64,000 nt of DNA from Thermomucor indicae-seudaticae. Lineage: Eukaryota; Mucoromycota; Mucoromycetes; Mucorales; Lichtheimiaceae. The notes below the pieces were generated by a model that saw nothing but the letters and a program-made list of their open reading frames with translations, had not been told where the DNA came from and did no database searches. The position numbers were made by a program, and so were the translations under genes. Positions 1-11,080 of this stretch are shown here, in pieces. The stretch lies in the NCBI GenBank assembly GCA_000787465.1, contig JSYX01000004.1, forward strand, positions 1 through 64,000. Direction: 5' to 3'. The first letter of the stretch is position 1, and each line of letters starts with the position of its first letter.

Positions 1-589
1 ATCGCGTTTTGACGCTTGTACTTCCATTTTACAACAATGTAGCTTTAAGAAAAGTGGTCGACGCGCGTCTCAGGAATATTTTTTATTAATACTTCACTCT
101 TGGTTTACTATACAAAAAAAGAAGAAAACGACAAAAACTGCTGAGCTGAAAAAAAGAGGAGCATAGGTTTTTGACCAGACCTATAGAATATAAATAGGCG
201 TAGTTACACGTGCGCTCAGCGGTTAGATCAATTGGGTCTTGTCGTAGACTCCATTTGCCGCAGACTCCACACGCGGGCAGGTCTAAAGAGCCAAGAAACT
301 GCTGATTAACTGTTGTTGGTAGTGGAAGCGGCGCGGTCCCTTTCAGTGTCAAGCAGGCACGGACTACTAAGATGTTAAAAACGGTTTTTATGTCCCGGCT
401 TTTCTGGCATACAGACAAACATTACGGGTTATAGCGTGATGGGCTCTCTTTTGCTTTAGTTGTGTATTTGCAGAGGTAATGAAGGGCGTTTATCCATTCG
501 AAACTGGCGACACGCACCGTGGCATGATCATTTCGGGAAACGGTTGAAATTTTGGCGTCCTTTTCCTTCCTGTCTTGTGAAAAAACGCA
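1..589. other. Left-edge non-coding stretch
   Basis: No supportable gene was seen. The open frames on the minus strand here have no recognisable domain, and the rightmost is antisense to the TIP41 gene. The stretch probably holds the TIP41 promoter. Confidence 0.4.
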
Positions 590-1674
590 ATGGCTACAAA
601 ACTGCCATACAAACTTATCCATGAAGGCACACCGAGGACGGGCTTGACTCAAGGCATTATATATAATGGCTGGACCATTAAAAGCAAGAAAGCACCCATT
701 TGCAATTCCTCGGAAATGGACAGGTAGAAAGAGAAGATTTATGCAATAGTAATACGTGGTAATTGTAACACTCTCATATACACATGCGTGCAGTATACAA
801 AAAGAACTTGGAATACCACCGCCAGAAATGGTGTTTGGCAATAACCATGTCACGTTGAATTCACCAAATAATGTCCAGGTTACCCTGAGAGCATTGGATG
901 CATTGCGATTGGTGGACACGAGTTCCGATAGCAGTGAGCATATAAAAGTAGCCTATGCAGAAGAATGGACGCGTAAAAGGTGTGAGATATGTATAGAACC
1001 CGAAATATGTTACTGCTAGATAGACTAACAAAATATTCTACAAGTGCTGCAAATAATAGTGATGTCAAGGACGTTGTCAAACCATACGATTGGACATACT
1101 CAACAGACTATAAAGGAACCGTGCTCTCAGATCAACAATTCGAAGAAGCTGACGAGCCTGTTATTGATGTGGAGCGTTTAAAGAAACAAGAACCCATTCT
1201 CTTTTACGATGAAAATATTCTGTATGAGGATGAATTGGCGGATAATGGAACAACCGTCTTGTCGGTGCGGCTGGTAAGGCGTTTTCATAAGCAACCCTAT
1301 GTATATTATTAGTAAACCTCTGACGGTTTCATTCAATAGCGGGTCATGCCGTCCTGTTTTTTGGTTCTTCAAAGACTTTTTCTTCGAGTGGACGACGTTT
1401 TAATTCGGATCAACGACACCAGAATTTACCATGAATTTGGTACTCCTTATCTGATTCGGGAATACACTTCTCGAGAAGATCACTTTCGTAATCTGTCTAG
1501 CGTAAGTCGGTCAAGTAGGCTCAACAAAGTGGAGAAGTTCTGTCTGACGCTCGTTCCCCGCAGAAATTGCCATCTGCAAAGAGTGACTTGTCACTCTTGA
1601 ACGATTCAAACTGGGTAGCGACGGTTCTTCCGCAAAAACCAGTATGTTTCAAGAGAGAAAGACTCCATGTATAA
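590..1674 (+). CDS. TIP41: TIP41-like protein (PP2A/TOR signalling regulator)
   Basis: Five exons join in frame (590-723, 794-979, 1045-1273, 1340-1501, 1564-1674) to give 273 residues, the usual size of the TIP41/TIPRL family. Family landmarks in order are [14 protein letters not shown] in exon 2, [11 protein letters not shown] and a long acidic stretch including [17 protein letters not shown] in exon 3, and a block containing [13 protein letters not shown] and YLIREYT in exon 4. The last exon supplies a short tail. The ATG at 590 opens an exon that runs in frame into the conserved core through an intron ending in a clear cag. TIP41 proteins bind the catalytic subunit of PP2A-type phosphatases and act in TOR nutrient signalling (family knowledge). 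All four introns are 62-70 bases with GT-AG ends. No damage was seen. Confidence 0.93.
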
Positions 1675-1780
1675 TGCACCATGTATGATCTTGCGAAGCC
1701 GGGATAATGTTAAATGCTATGCCAGTACGCGGTATATATACAGCACAGTACAAGACACATGTCTGACAGTCGCTATCCCG

Positions 1781-2312
1781 CTATTGTTTGTATACCCAAT
1801 CACCCGTGTCTTTTAATTGATCGCCTTTGATTTTTTCGGCTAAAGTCAGTTTTTCCACCAGTCGAGCAACAGTAGGCTCATTCTCGACGCAGCGGAAAAG
1901 ACGTGGTTCCCACGGAATGCCCCTTTCTTCCCGTTCTTTGCGTTCAGCACGTTGCTGGTTCTCCAACTTGGATTTCTCGTAGGCTGCCCTTTGAGTGTCG
2001 TTGGCTCGAATCGCTTCTGTGACCTTTTGCCAACCGCGGCGTGTGTCCATGTCACCGACCTCTTCCACAGTCAAGAAGGCCGGATGAAGCTGAGTTACGT
2101 CCAAGAATTCGTCTGATGATGACTTGCTATGATAAGCTGTGATGGTAAATTTGCCACTCCATTGGCCCTCGACCTTGTAAATATACTCTTTGCCGTTATG
2201 ATTATTACTATTATTGGACGCGTCGTCATTATTCTTGCGGATATAGCATATAAAGTGATTTTTTTCGCCCGAGATCCAGCCGTGCGACGAGTATTCTATT
2301 GTGGCATAGTAA
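1781..2312 (-). pseudogene. 3' fragment of a KES1/OSH4-like oxysterol-binding protein gene
   Basis: The open frame encodes about 176 residues matching the C-terminal third of small oxysterol-binding-related proteins of the Kes1/Osh4 type. It shows YATIEYSSHGWISG, YIYKVEGQWSGK, then RRGWQKVTEAIR and the basic helix ending near GIPWEPRLF. An AG acceptor sits just before the first conserved residues, so upstream exons are expected at higher coordinates. None was found: the EQVSHHPP-type signature and lipid-binding lid are absent up to at least 6.6 kb. The next 100 bases lead straight into the Fanzor-type gene. I therefore read this as a truncated, probably dead copy. A displaced first half elsewhere in the genome cannot be excluded. 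Confidence 0.7.
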
Positions 2313-2421
2313 CTTGAGTTGACAGGTGCTACATCCAGTCATTTACTACTGAAAAAGTTTAATAAGTCTGACGCAGGCGCTATCATGAGAGCACAGTCCC
2401 GTTACCGCAAAGCGTAGAAAT

Positions 2422-5223
2422 TTAAATCCTCGCAGCCGAGCGCTTCGAGGAAACCACATTCGTAGTGAAGATGTTAGTAGAATAAGTTTGCGATGGCCGG
2501 CGAAACATATTTGGGCGTCCCTGACCGCGCCAGACAGAGTCCGCGATGAAAAACATGTTCTTGGCCGCGTTGATATCTCGATGCCATAGTATATGGCAGT
2601 TTTTGCACACTGATACACCATGGTGCGAGACATTGTCGGCTGTTACTACCCTTGCCAGTCTCCTCTGTAAACATGCATCGCACACCTAGATATCATAATG
2701 AGTATCGCAGGTGTCTATTGAGTCGGAAGTAAGGGTCTACCTGAGACGTAAAATACTCGTCTATGGAGACGACAAGAAGCTCCCCCCGTCGCTCTCTCCT
2801 CTTCAGCATCCTCCAGAGGACGTCTACTAATCCGACCCTCTTGCCTTTCATCTTGACATTGCGTTTACCAAACATAGCATCGCCAAAGACGATTAATGGT
2901 ATCTTTCGAGTGGTTGAGAAAGGAGCGGCATGCCAGTGTTTCCTTTCCGGGAACGGCCTATTAAGCGTCGATCGAGTGGCCGAAAGTTTTGGGCTTCGGC
3001 ACAGTTAGTCGCTTTCTTTTGAAAGCCAAGACGGTCAATCATACGACTTACCCTGATTTGTACCGGACCTTTTTCCTTTTGGCTTTTTGCTTCTTCTTCT
3101 TCTTCTTCCTGTTTCTCTTTGTCTTTTTGCGACGCCGCTTGGAATATTTCTTTCCTCCATTGACCAAAATGTTGACCATTTCTTCTCCCGCTCTTTGCTT
3201 GCCTTGATAATTCCTAAAACGGAGCTCCGCCATGTGAGGCCCATAGAATGTCGCCAGGGCTTGAAAGTGTTGCAGAAAGCAGCGCACAAAATTGTGATGC
3301 TTTGCTGATGAAGCGGTTTTGCAGCTATCCAACTGATTCTCGAGCGGTGTGATCCCATGCCTGTCCTTTTCCTTGTGCAATTGCTTTGCTCTTTTTAAAG
3401 AGCCTGTCATGTTATAATATTCCTTCTCGGACACACGGCGGACTTGGTGGGAACTGGATCCAGAGTCGTTCACCGCCGTGAAGATTTGCGTACGTCCAGG
3501 ATCGACGGACCAGACTTCAAAATGTTGCTCTATTTCCTCGATACAAAAATCATCCAGATCGAGGTCCGTACCTGGTACCTCGTCTTTAGCTTTCCTCGCG
3601 AAGAGGGCGTTGACAGCGAACCCGTTTGTTAAAATCTTTGATGCGAATAGCTGACTGCTGTCCTGTAAACTATCCGCAAGTCAGCGCTTTTAAAGGCTAA
3701 GTGATTGCTTCCTCGCTTACCTTGCCATTCCAAATGCCGTAAAGTCAAAAACTTCCTCAAAGACACGTGTATAATCGCTTGGGCTAGTGGGTCTCCTTAT
3801 ACTCAACAAGCTTGCAAGCAATTCCGCGTTGATCGATATAAAGCGCCAGTGCATCGAAGGTTTTGGCGAAATAGAAAACAATTTTGGAATTGCAGCGGTG
3901 CCAGGACTTGTCTTTGATGTTGCAGCCGCAATGTGCTCCTCCTCATACTCGTGCAAAATATATTTCAGGACAGGAATAGCTACTCGGCGAAGCAGATAGC
4001 GTCTCCAATGTTGCTGGCTTGGGAACAAGTTGCTCGAGATGTCCGCACAAGTCATCTGTACCAGCAACCAAGGGTAAAGTCGCCCCTATGGATGTCGGCC
4101 ACTCGGGTGTGCCCCCGCAAATCCGCTCGTATGCATACTTCTTGGCGATTTCGGCTGCTTGCTTCTCTGTAAGATCCTACGTACAAGGGTCAGAGAAAAT
4201 TATGACAACATCTATTATTACACCGTTTGGTTACCGAAAAAGTCGACGTAAGCTTATGCTGAACAAATTGGACGATTTTAAACTGGAAGTTTTCCACAAT
4301 GTGATTAGTCTATGCCGTTTGAAGCAGCACACATGCTTCGCTTAGCAGGTCAGATGACCGGACGCTGGTAGCAGGCGTCTCCGTCAGTGAGGCATATTGA
4401 CTTTGGAACTGAGTCCAACAGGTTTCAAGATCGTCCGGAAGCCTGCTGTTATTTGTGGTAATGCTTTTGCCAATAACCAACTGCATCACTGAGTAGAAGA
4501 AGTTTTGAGTAAAACATATTGGTGGCACTGTGTCATGATCGAGAATAAATTGGTTGACGAACAGTTGCGTCCTTGTTACGACGGCTCTCAAGTAAGCAGA
4601 CAGATCGTGCACCTGGGTCCTGAGCCGAACGCGATAAGGCTCCTTGACAGCTCGGTCAAAAGTGCAGCAACGAGTGAAACTTTCAAAACCTTCGCCAAGG
4701 CTTTCCTTGAGAATTTCATCTGTGGATTTCGTATGTGCAGGGCATTCTCGAGACCTTGTGCTCCTGTGGGTTGTTGATCTACAGTCGGGGCATGGCCTTG
4801 GCACAAAATTTTCGTTAGAAGTTGAGGCTCTCTTTGATGCCAATCCCCGATTTTTCCTCATCTCCTTGACTTTCATTGGGCCTTCTGCGTTTTGACCCGA
4901 CTATGCACTATGTCTTAGCCAACCCTTTTAACTAGCTATATATCCAACTAACCTTTCTCAGCATCCATTGGACATTCTTTTGATCTCCTATCACGATGCC
5001 CTCGACCATTGCAGGCCCTACACACCAGCTGACGACCTACGGTTAAAACTTCCAGTCAACAAATTCAGTAATACAGTACAAAGCTTGATGCACAGATTTA
5101 CTCTCTTCAAGTTTTTTTTGCTTCCATGAGCTGCTTCGCTAGCTCGAGATCCTGCAGCTTTTTGGCCTTTTTCTTCATAATGTATGCTTTAGCTGTTTCT
5201 TCAGTGAGTGATAACATAGACAT
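2422..5223 (-). pseudogene. Decayed Fanzor/TnpB-like RuvC nuclease gene (mobile-element relic)
   Basis: Seven exons on the minus strand can be chained. From the N-terminus they show a coiled basic start (ATG at 5223), two zinc-knuckle-like motifs (CRACNGRGHRDRRSKEC and CPDCRSTTHRSTRSREC) and a long helical region including EEEHIAAATSKTSP. Next come WSVDPGRTQIF (candidate RuvC-I acid), a lysine/arginine-rich stretch, IPLIVFGDAMFG, and IDEYFTSQ joined by splicing to VCDAC, then CKNC and WHRDINAAKNM (zinc ribbon and RuvC-III). This order is that of TnpB-related Fanzor proteins. Three lesions break it: a one-base homopolymer shift near 5112, an in-frame TAG at about 4310, and a frameshift near 4020-4070. 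The nuclease core exons are otherwise open and six introns keep proper GT-AG ends. No terminal repeats or guide RNA could be defined by eye. Confidence 0.8.
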
Positions 5224-6613
5224 TCTCCAGGTCAGTGCTTTCGCAGGGAAGGCTGGTTCCTCCATTTCGCATAATAGAAAATAATGATAAGAAGAAGAGG
5301 GAAAAAGAGCTCTTAGACATGTAATATGTGTCAGTTTTTGTTGTTTTTCTTACTGTTTCTGTATAGTGAGCCAAGAGTGACGTGCTAATACAACATATTC
5401 CTGAGACGCGTTCATCGTCATTGACGTACATGCATCTTTAAAGAAGCAAAGCTTCTCCCTGAGATAGCAACAGCCCTCAACTCCCGCGGGCTTCTTACTA
5501 AGGCCTCTAGCACGGCACAGAATGCCGTCATATTATACAATCAGAAATAAACGCCTGAAGATTCCACATGGGTTGGACAAGAAACAGAACGACTGCACAA
5601 CGTAATTTTGCTTTTTTGGACCCTTTGTTTTCGCCACTATATAAAGTCTGCTGCAAATCATTTGAAATGCTCTATGTAGTCAAAATTTCAGGGTGGTTTG
5701 TGAAGAAGAGGAGTTAAGGACCACTACTTGCTATTGTCTACTTGCCATTGCCTGCAATATAGCGGAAATGGTAGACTGAAACATGCCCAGTAGTCGACGT
5801 ATCTTGGATGGGGGACCTGTAATCAAATCAGAGGTTTGGGTTTCGCCCAGAGGAGCCAATGCTTCAACGATATCGACAATAAACTTGTAGTATGTGATGT
5901 TGCGCAATACCTGTCCGCTGTTGCGATTGAAATGAAAGACTCTGACGCAAAACCTGGCGTAATGTCAGTCTATAATGAAGCAAAACCGACAATAACTAGC
6001 GCAATGTACATTTGGGACGATGGCAACCATGAGCGCAAAAACATTCCAGAGGAAGTAAAACAAGGTAAGCCTCATCGCACAGCGCAGATTTTTTCAGCTG
6101 AGCGCAAAATGAAATCGCTTCACGCAAACCGGATTTTAAGTCCGACGCAAATTTACCTAAGTTCGAAACTTGAAATAGAAGTTACCAAGACGCTAAAATC
6201 AATGAACAATCTTGTATTTGTCAACAACTCTGCACGCATTTTTTCCTTTTGTTATACAATGTTTGCTGAACCGAAACAATTCGTGAGCGACAGTTAAAAT
6301 AGTCGCGGTAGTTTCAGAGAATCTTCATTCGCATCAGATTGGTAACCTTTACCAATTATTGTTGTCTTTCTGTTGCTGAGCGTGAAGAAAACTTGCTTTT
6401 GCTGAAGACTGAAGACGTTATATATTGAAGAATAGTATGTACTGGTTGTAATTTCATGAGGCGTGGCTAATTAGGGTGAACACCAAGTGGTGGGTTTTTT
6501 CAATGAGTCAGCGCACCCTGAAAGATCATATGCTCCGAAAAGGTAATTTTCCACTTGCCCCATACCAGGACTTCTCTTTCCTCTTTTTCTCATCCGCACA
6601 CCCGCATAAAAAT
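5224..6613. other. Intergenic region with an unassigned ORF and a palindrome
   Basis: A TATA-like element (ctatataaa, near 5638) precedes an open frame of 153 codons at 5836-6297 on the plus strand. That frame has no recognisable domain and an untypical composition, so I do not call it a gene. The right end is the PEX11 promoter and holds a perfect inverted repeat at 6338-6356. Confidence 0.4.
6338..6356. promoter_or_regulatory. 19-bp palindrome upstream of PEX11
   Basis: The arms ATTGGTAA and TTACCAAT are perfectly complementary around a CCT spacer, about 260 bases before the PEX11 ATG. Such symmetry fits a dimeric transcription-factor site. Its factor is unknown. Confidence 0.4.
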
Positions 6614-7516
6614 ATGTCCGTTGAGGTCATCAACCGCTTCCTAGCCACTACGACTGGACGAGAGAAAGCGTGCCGTTTCATACAATACTTTTGCCGCTTC
6701 TATGTCTTTTATATGCTTCGCACCGGTTCTCCCAAGGAGGCCATCCAACGCTGGGACAACCTAAAGGCCAACATCAGCATTGCTCGCAAGTTTTTCCGTC
6801 TCTTTAAACAGTTTGAATTTGCTCAGGCTGGTGTCAAAAGCCTATCGATTCAGGATGAGTTTCTGCGTTTTACGGGTGCCGGCAAACAAGCCGCCATGTT
6901 CCTTTACTATTGCTCGGAAGCCGTTGTTCTTGTAAGTCACCTTTATTTTGGAAAACGAATGGTGTGTGTGGGGATACCTTTTCTTTTTTCCGACAATCTT
7001 TTGGTTTAGTTCCACACAATCAAGTTTTACAACCTGCCGAATGCCAAGAAGGTACAGGAGTTTGGCTTCAAGTGCTGGCTCACTGGCTTGATCCTGTCGA
7101 TTCTCTCGAGCATTTACAAATACCGTGCGTTGGGACACCGCACAACACTTCTTCAAAAGGGCTTGAGGGCGTCCGAAAAGGGCTCCCTGGAACAAAGTGA
7201 ACTTCAGACCGAAGTTGTGAAACTTCAAAAGTAAGACACGATCTACGGCGCCAATTTCTTTGATTAAACGATGTTTGCCAGGGAAAAGAAGGCATTGAAC
7301 AAGCAACTGTTACAAGATGTCGTCGATGCTATTATTCCCACTGCCAGCTTGGGCTTGGTGTCCTTTGATGAGGGCGTGGTTGGTCTGGCTGGGTAAGCAG
7401 TGCATGACACGAAAAGAGAGATGATCTTTTGTTTTTCTGATCTGGCACACGTGATTTCCAGTATGATTACTTCGTGGTTGGCCATTACGTCTCAGTGGAA
7501 AAAGGTCAACAACTAA
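6614..7516 (+). CDS. PEX11: Peroxisomal membrane protein PEX11
   Basis: Four exons (6614-6931, 7010-7230, 7282-7392, 7462-7516) give 234 residues, typical for PEX11. The N-terminal signature includes FLATTTGREKACRFIQYFCR. The middle carries the RKFFRLFKQFEF helix, and the C-terminal exon ends in a hydrophobic segment plus a lysine-containing tail. PEX11 proteins insert amphipathic helices into the peroxisome membrane and drive elongation before division (family knowledge). An earlier in-frame ATG exists at 6479, but the family-like start is the ATG at 6614. All introns are GT-AG. The gene appears intact. Confidence 0.93.
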
Positions 7517-8551
7517 ATCGATACGCGTTTTCCGTTCCTTCTTAAATTGTGTTGTGCTGGCAGTACTACTCATCCTTCGGCAGTTTTACCTCTTTTCCTC
7601 AAGAATATTTAGTACCAGAAATAAACTTTCTTGTACGGGGACGTCTTTGTGCTGCAGGGGTGTTATGCGTGGACACAAGTGAACGAGGAGCTATGTTCTC
7701 ACCATCAAATGGGAATCTCAGGAAAGTCAAGAAAAGAAGGGAGCATTTTCTGTATTGTAAGCACGAAAAGATCAGATAACGTCACGAGTAATCGAGTTGC
7801 TAAAATAATACAAAAGACAGCAGTAAAGTAAACGCGACTGTAATTAAGGACTTTCTTATAGTATTCAAGTCCAATGCGAAGTTCTTTCGATGTTCTGGCA
7901 GATTTTATCACTGGGACTAAATGTATATGTTTTTCTGCTTTGGAGTAATCATACAGCGCACTTGAAAGCCAATAGCCATGGAAGAGCCAGATATGCTGTG
8001 AACAATAACGGCGATGGTTTTCGGGAGTGGTATGCTTGACCAAACCAATACGGCCACGCGATATGGAACAGCTTAAAGGGGAAATATAAGTTGTTGTTGT
8101 CACCATCAGGCAATATCTTTCATCGCAAGTGACTACATCGAGCTAAACGTTACGTCGATTCGTGGAGTCATGTGATACAGAATAGGTCCTACCTGCATCA
8201 TCCTAACTTGTAACGACCCTGTCAAATAAGTATCCAATCGTTCAACACCTTCATTGCAATGATTTTACCGAGAAAGTTGTATCGCTTTTAAATAATTTAG
8301 TTCATGACAATTACGCATGGATGCGTCATATGTTTTGTCTGCCATAACTCCCAATTGCGTGCAAAAACATGATCAGATTGCTTGTGCCAAGTTGCTTTAT
8401 TTATTAGTGTTCTCTTGGATAGGGGCAGCTTCCAACTGATGCAAAAAACGATAACAAAAGCAATGTCAACTTGCATGTGATCCTTTCTAAGAGTAGAATC
8501 CCACCATCTGCTGTGGTATAATGAGTCTATACAGTAAGGATATATTCCGGA
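7517..8551. other. Intergenic region, nothing recognised
   Basis: An open frame of 133 codons on the minus strand (7705-8106) shows no family motif or repeat and is not called. The stretch lies between the 3' ends of PEX11 and the MFS transporter. Confidence 0.4.
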
Positions 8552-10596
8552 TTATGTATGTGTTCTCATGGTATAACGTTTGAGACCTAGAGAGGCCAAA
8601 AATGCAGCTGCCACGAAACCCGTGGATCCCCAAAAGGACTTGTGAATCGCATCCATGTAAGCTTCCATGACAATAGACCGGGTAGGTTCAGGTAAGCTCC
8701 ACAAGTATGATGAACTCTGTCGTACTTGGTCCGCAGATACGTCAGTTAGTGGTAGTCGCTGCAGGTTGGTCGCCAGTGCATTGTTGAGAATGGTGCCCTG
8801 GATCGTTATTCCCGTAATACCGCCGCTGAGATCCGCCAATGTCATGAGCGATATGATGGCAGGCACGCTTATTAGAGAACGATGAGAAACCCTTTTTTAG
8901 GAAGCGCATTGCCTTTTTTACTCAACTGGTCTATTGCCACCGAAGCTTGTGCTGTGACGATGGAGCTGTTAATCATACCTCCTGAAGCGATACCAGTGAT
9001 GATCATCAAACCCACGATGATGCCTCGGCTGGATTCCGTGTCTAACAGTTGTAAAAGGCCACTAGCCAATACAAGCAGACCGAGCGACCCGCGAATGGCC
9101 CATCGATAGTGTCCAGTCCTTACGATAATCAAACCAGTCATTACATTGGCAATACAGGCGAAGAAGACTAAAGACAGTAGCTCCAAGTTCGTTGCCATCG
9201 ACTCTTCCTTTCGGATCACGGAAAGATAAAGTGGAACATAAGTCATCAGTGATTGGAAGGTGCCGCCGTAGAGGAAAGCTGCTATCAGAATCAAGACGCT
9301 GCTTCGATTGCTCATGACTCCGCGGGGTATAATGGGTTCCACAGCTTGCCATCTCTCCCAAGCGCCAAAGACCACAAACAGCGCGACTGCAACGCAGAGC
9401 AAAGTGATAATCACAGGAGAATTCCATGCTATTAGAAAAGCATATAATCAGATTATCACGTCGTATTATTTTCCTCACTTGATTATTCGCCTACCATAGG
9501 TGGTACCGGCCCAGCTAAAGGCGAGAACAAAGGATATAATCGCAATGCACCAGCACACGATGCCAAAGATATCCGTACGATCGAGCTGTTGCTTAAAAAG
9601 ATGCCAACCATCGTGCCCATCTCGGATGGCATACAAGACCAGAATTATGGGCACAACAGCACTGATAGTTGATTCACCTATCAATTGCCTGTCTTTTTGT
9701 ACAGCGCACGGGCCACTAAGCCTACCATCCCAGCTAACAAAAAAGCACGTTTTAGTATACGGATCCTATTCGAAAGTCAGTCATGCTTACTCCCATCCAA
9801 AACACTGTTCGCCAGTCAGTTCTCGACACGGCTACGCCGCCTAAGAAAAGACGTGAATTATTGCAAAGACTGCCTATTCGACTAGGTCTTACCAAGCAAA
9901 GCGCCTGTAATGTAGCCCAGTCCCCACGAGACGCCCAACAGTGCCTGGTAGGTACCAATATATCGAACAGGGATATTATCTGTACGCCTCTCTGAGTCTT
10001 TCTTTCCTGGCTTTCAGAACAGTTGTCGTTATTACCCGCTATCACAATTTTCATCAAGCTGTCGAATGCACCAACGCCGAGACCACAAAACGCGCGTGAA
10101 ACAATAAACATGACCATGCTCTGAGCTGCACCACATAACGTGGCACCAACAATATAACTTGACGTTGCCAATGCTAGACAGGCACGACGACCAAAGACAT
10201 TAACGTACTTGCCGTACAATGGTTGGGCAGTGGAAGCGGTCAGTAAAAATGCCTAAAACAGCAAGTGAGACAGAGGCACCCAGCCCACAGTGCCCTTCTC
10301 ACTTACCGTGTTCACCCACGAGTAGAGCTGGAATCCATTAAACTCGGCTGCGGCAAGAGGCGTGTTGCTGCTAATCACCATGTTGTCAAATGCGGCCAGA
10401 AATGAAACGGTGCATAGTCTAGATCTCGATTGAGCGATTTGTCTTTGTTCTGGTGGGGAGATGTAACTTACGACAACATGATGGCCGGCATTCGCCTCTT
10501 CCGTCGGCTATTGTCTGCTGATTTCTCGCCATTGTTCATTCCTTTGCTGTTCACAACTGTCTCTTCTGCTACTGCATCTATGTCCGGTGAGGCCAT
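8552..10596 (-). CDS. Major facilitator superfamily transporter (DHA2-like), possibly damaged
   Basis: The first exons read in frame from an ATG at 10596: a charged cytosolic start, then TM1 (FLAAFDNMVISSNTPLAAAE), the segment LYGKYVNVFGRRACL that carries the MFS loop 2-3 motif, TM4 with RAFCGLGVGA, and TM5 with GVSWGLGYITGALLG followed by WRTVFWMG. Later exons give about seven more membrane helices and a C-terminal SSYLWSLPEPTRSI loop before the last helix. The order fits 14-helix drug/siderophore-type exporters, but the substrate cannot be told. At two places (about 9665-9790 and 8866-8935) I could not find splice sites that keep frame. The gene is therefore either decaying or has an unusual exon I missed. 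Confidence 0.72.
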
Positions 10597-11080
10597 GAAC
10601 CAAGGAATGTTTGAAAGTACTTTAGACTTTCAGAATTGATAAGGGCCATTTTACCTTTTTCCAATGTACGCCACTATTTAAACGGCTTGCTTTGCCGACA
10701 GGTAAAGATCAAGCGTAGTGGATATGTCTCCTTCAAGATACAATGATGTATTATTTGTTTATTCTAGTTAACAGTTGAGGTTTCTGATTAGCTGGTTTTC
10801 TTCCTTGAACTATACAATGATGATGAAAGATTCACGCCATTTCAGAGGATTAGTAATCTCTTGGATGGATGCATTCCCCAGACTATGATTGGTGATACGC
10901 TTTGTTTTGCGTAACTTTCACACATCTTGGGTATGCAGGCGAGAAGTGGTCCGTGCAACGAGTGTATCCAAGGGTGGTATAGACTGTTTTTTTTATGAAT
11001 CTTGCGAAACACAGATATGTACAACTGGAATGATAAATGAAGGCAAAGGCACAAATGCATGAGAGAAGAAGAAAAGGCGT
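10597..11080. other. Intergenic region, nothing recognised
   Basis: It lies between the transporter start and the 3' end of the CBM21 gene, and probably holds the transporter promoter. No RNA gene or repeat was seen. Confidence 0.4.

Noticed and set aside
422..919. 165-codon minus-strand frame
   Set aside because: It is antisense to the well-supported TIP41 exons.
2690..2760. Premature stop destroying the Fanzor zinc ribbon
   Set aside because: A GT-AG intron removes it and restores the conserved cysteine spacing in frame.
3095..3135. Poly-Lys/Arg stretch as a simple repeat only
   Set aside because: It lies inside the chained Fanzor exon and matches the basic region before the catalytic core.
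5836..6297. 153-codon open frame as a gene
   Set aside because: It has a TATA-like element upstream but no recognisable domain, odd composition and no supporting splice structure.
7705..8106. 133-codon minus-strand frame as a gene
   Set aside because: No motif, atypical residue use, and position between two 3' ends.
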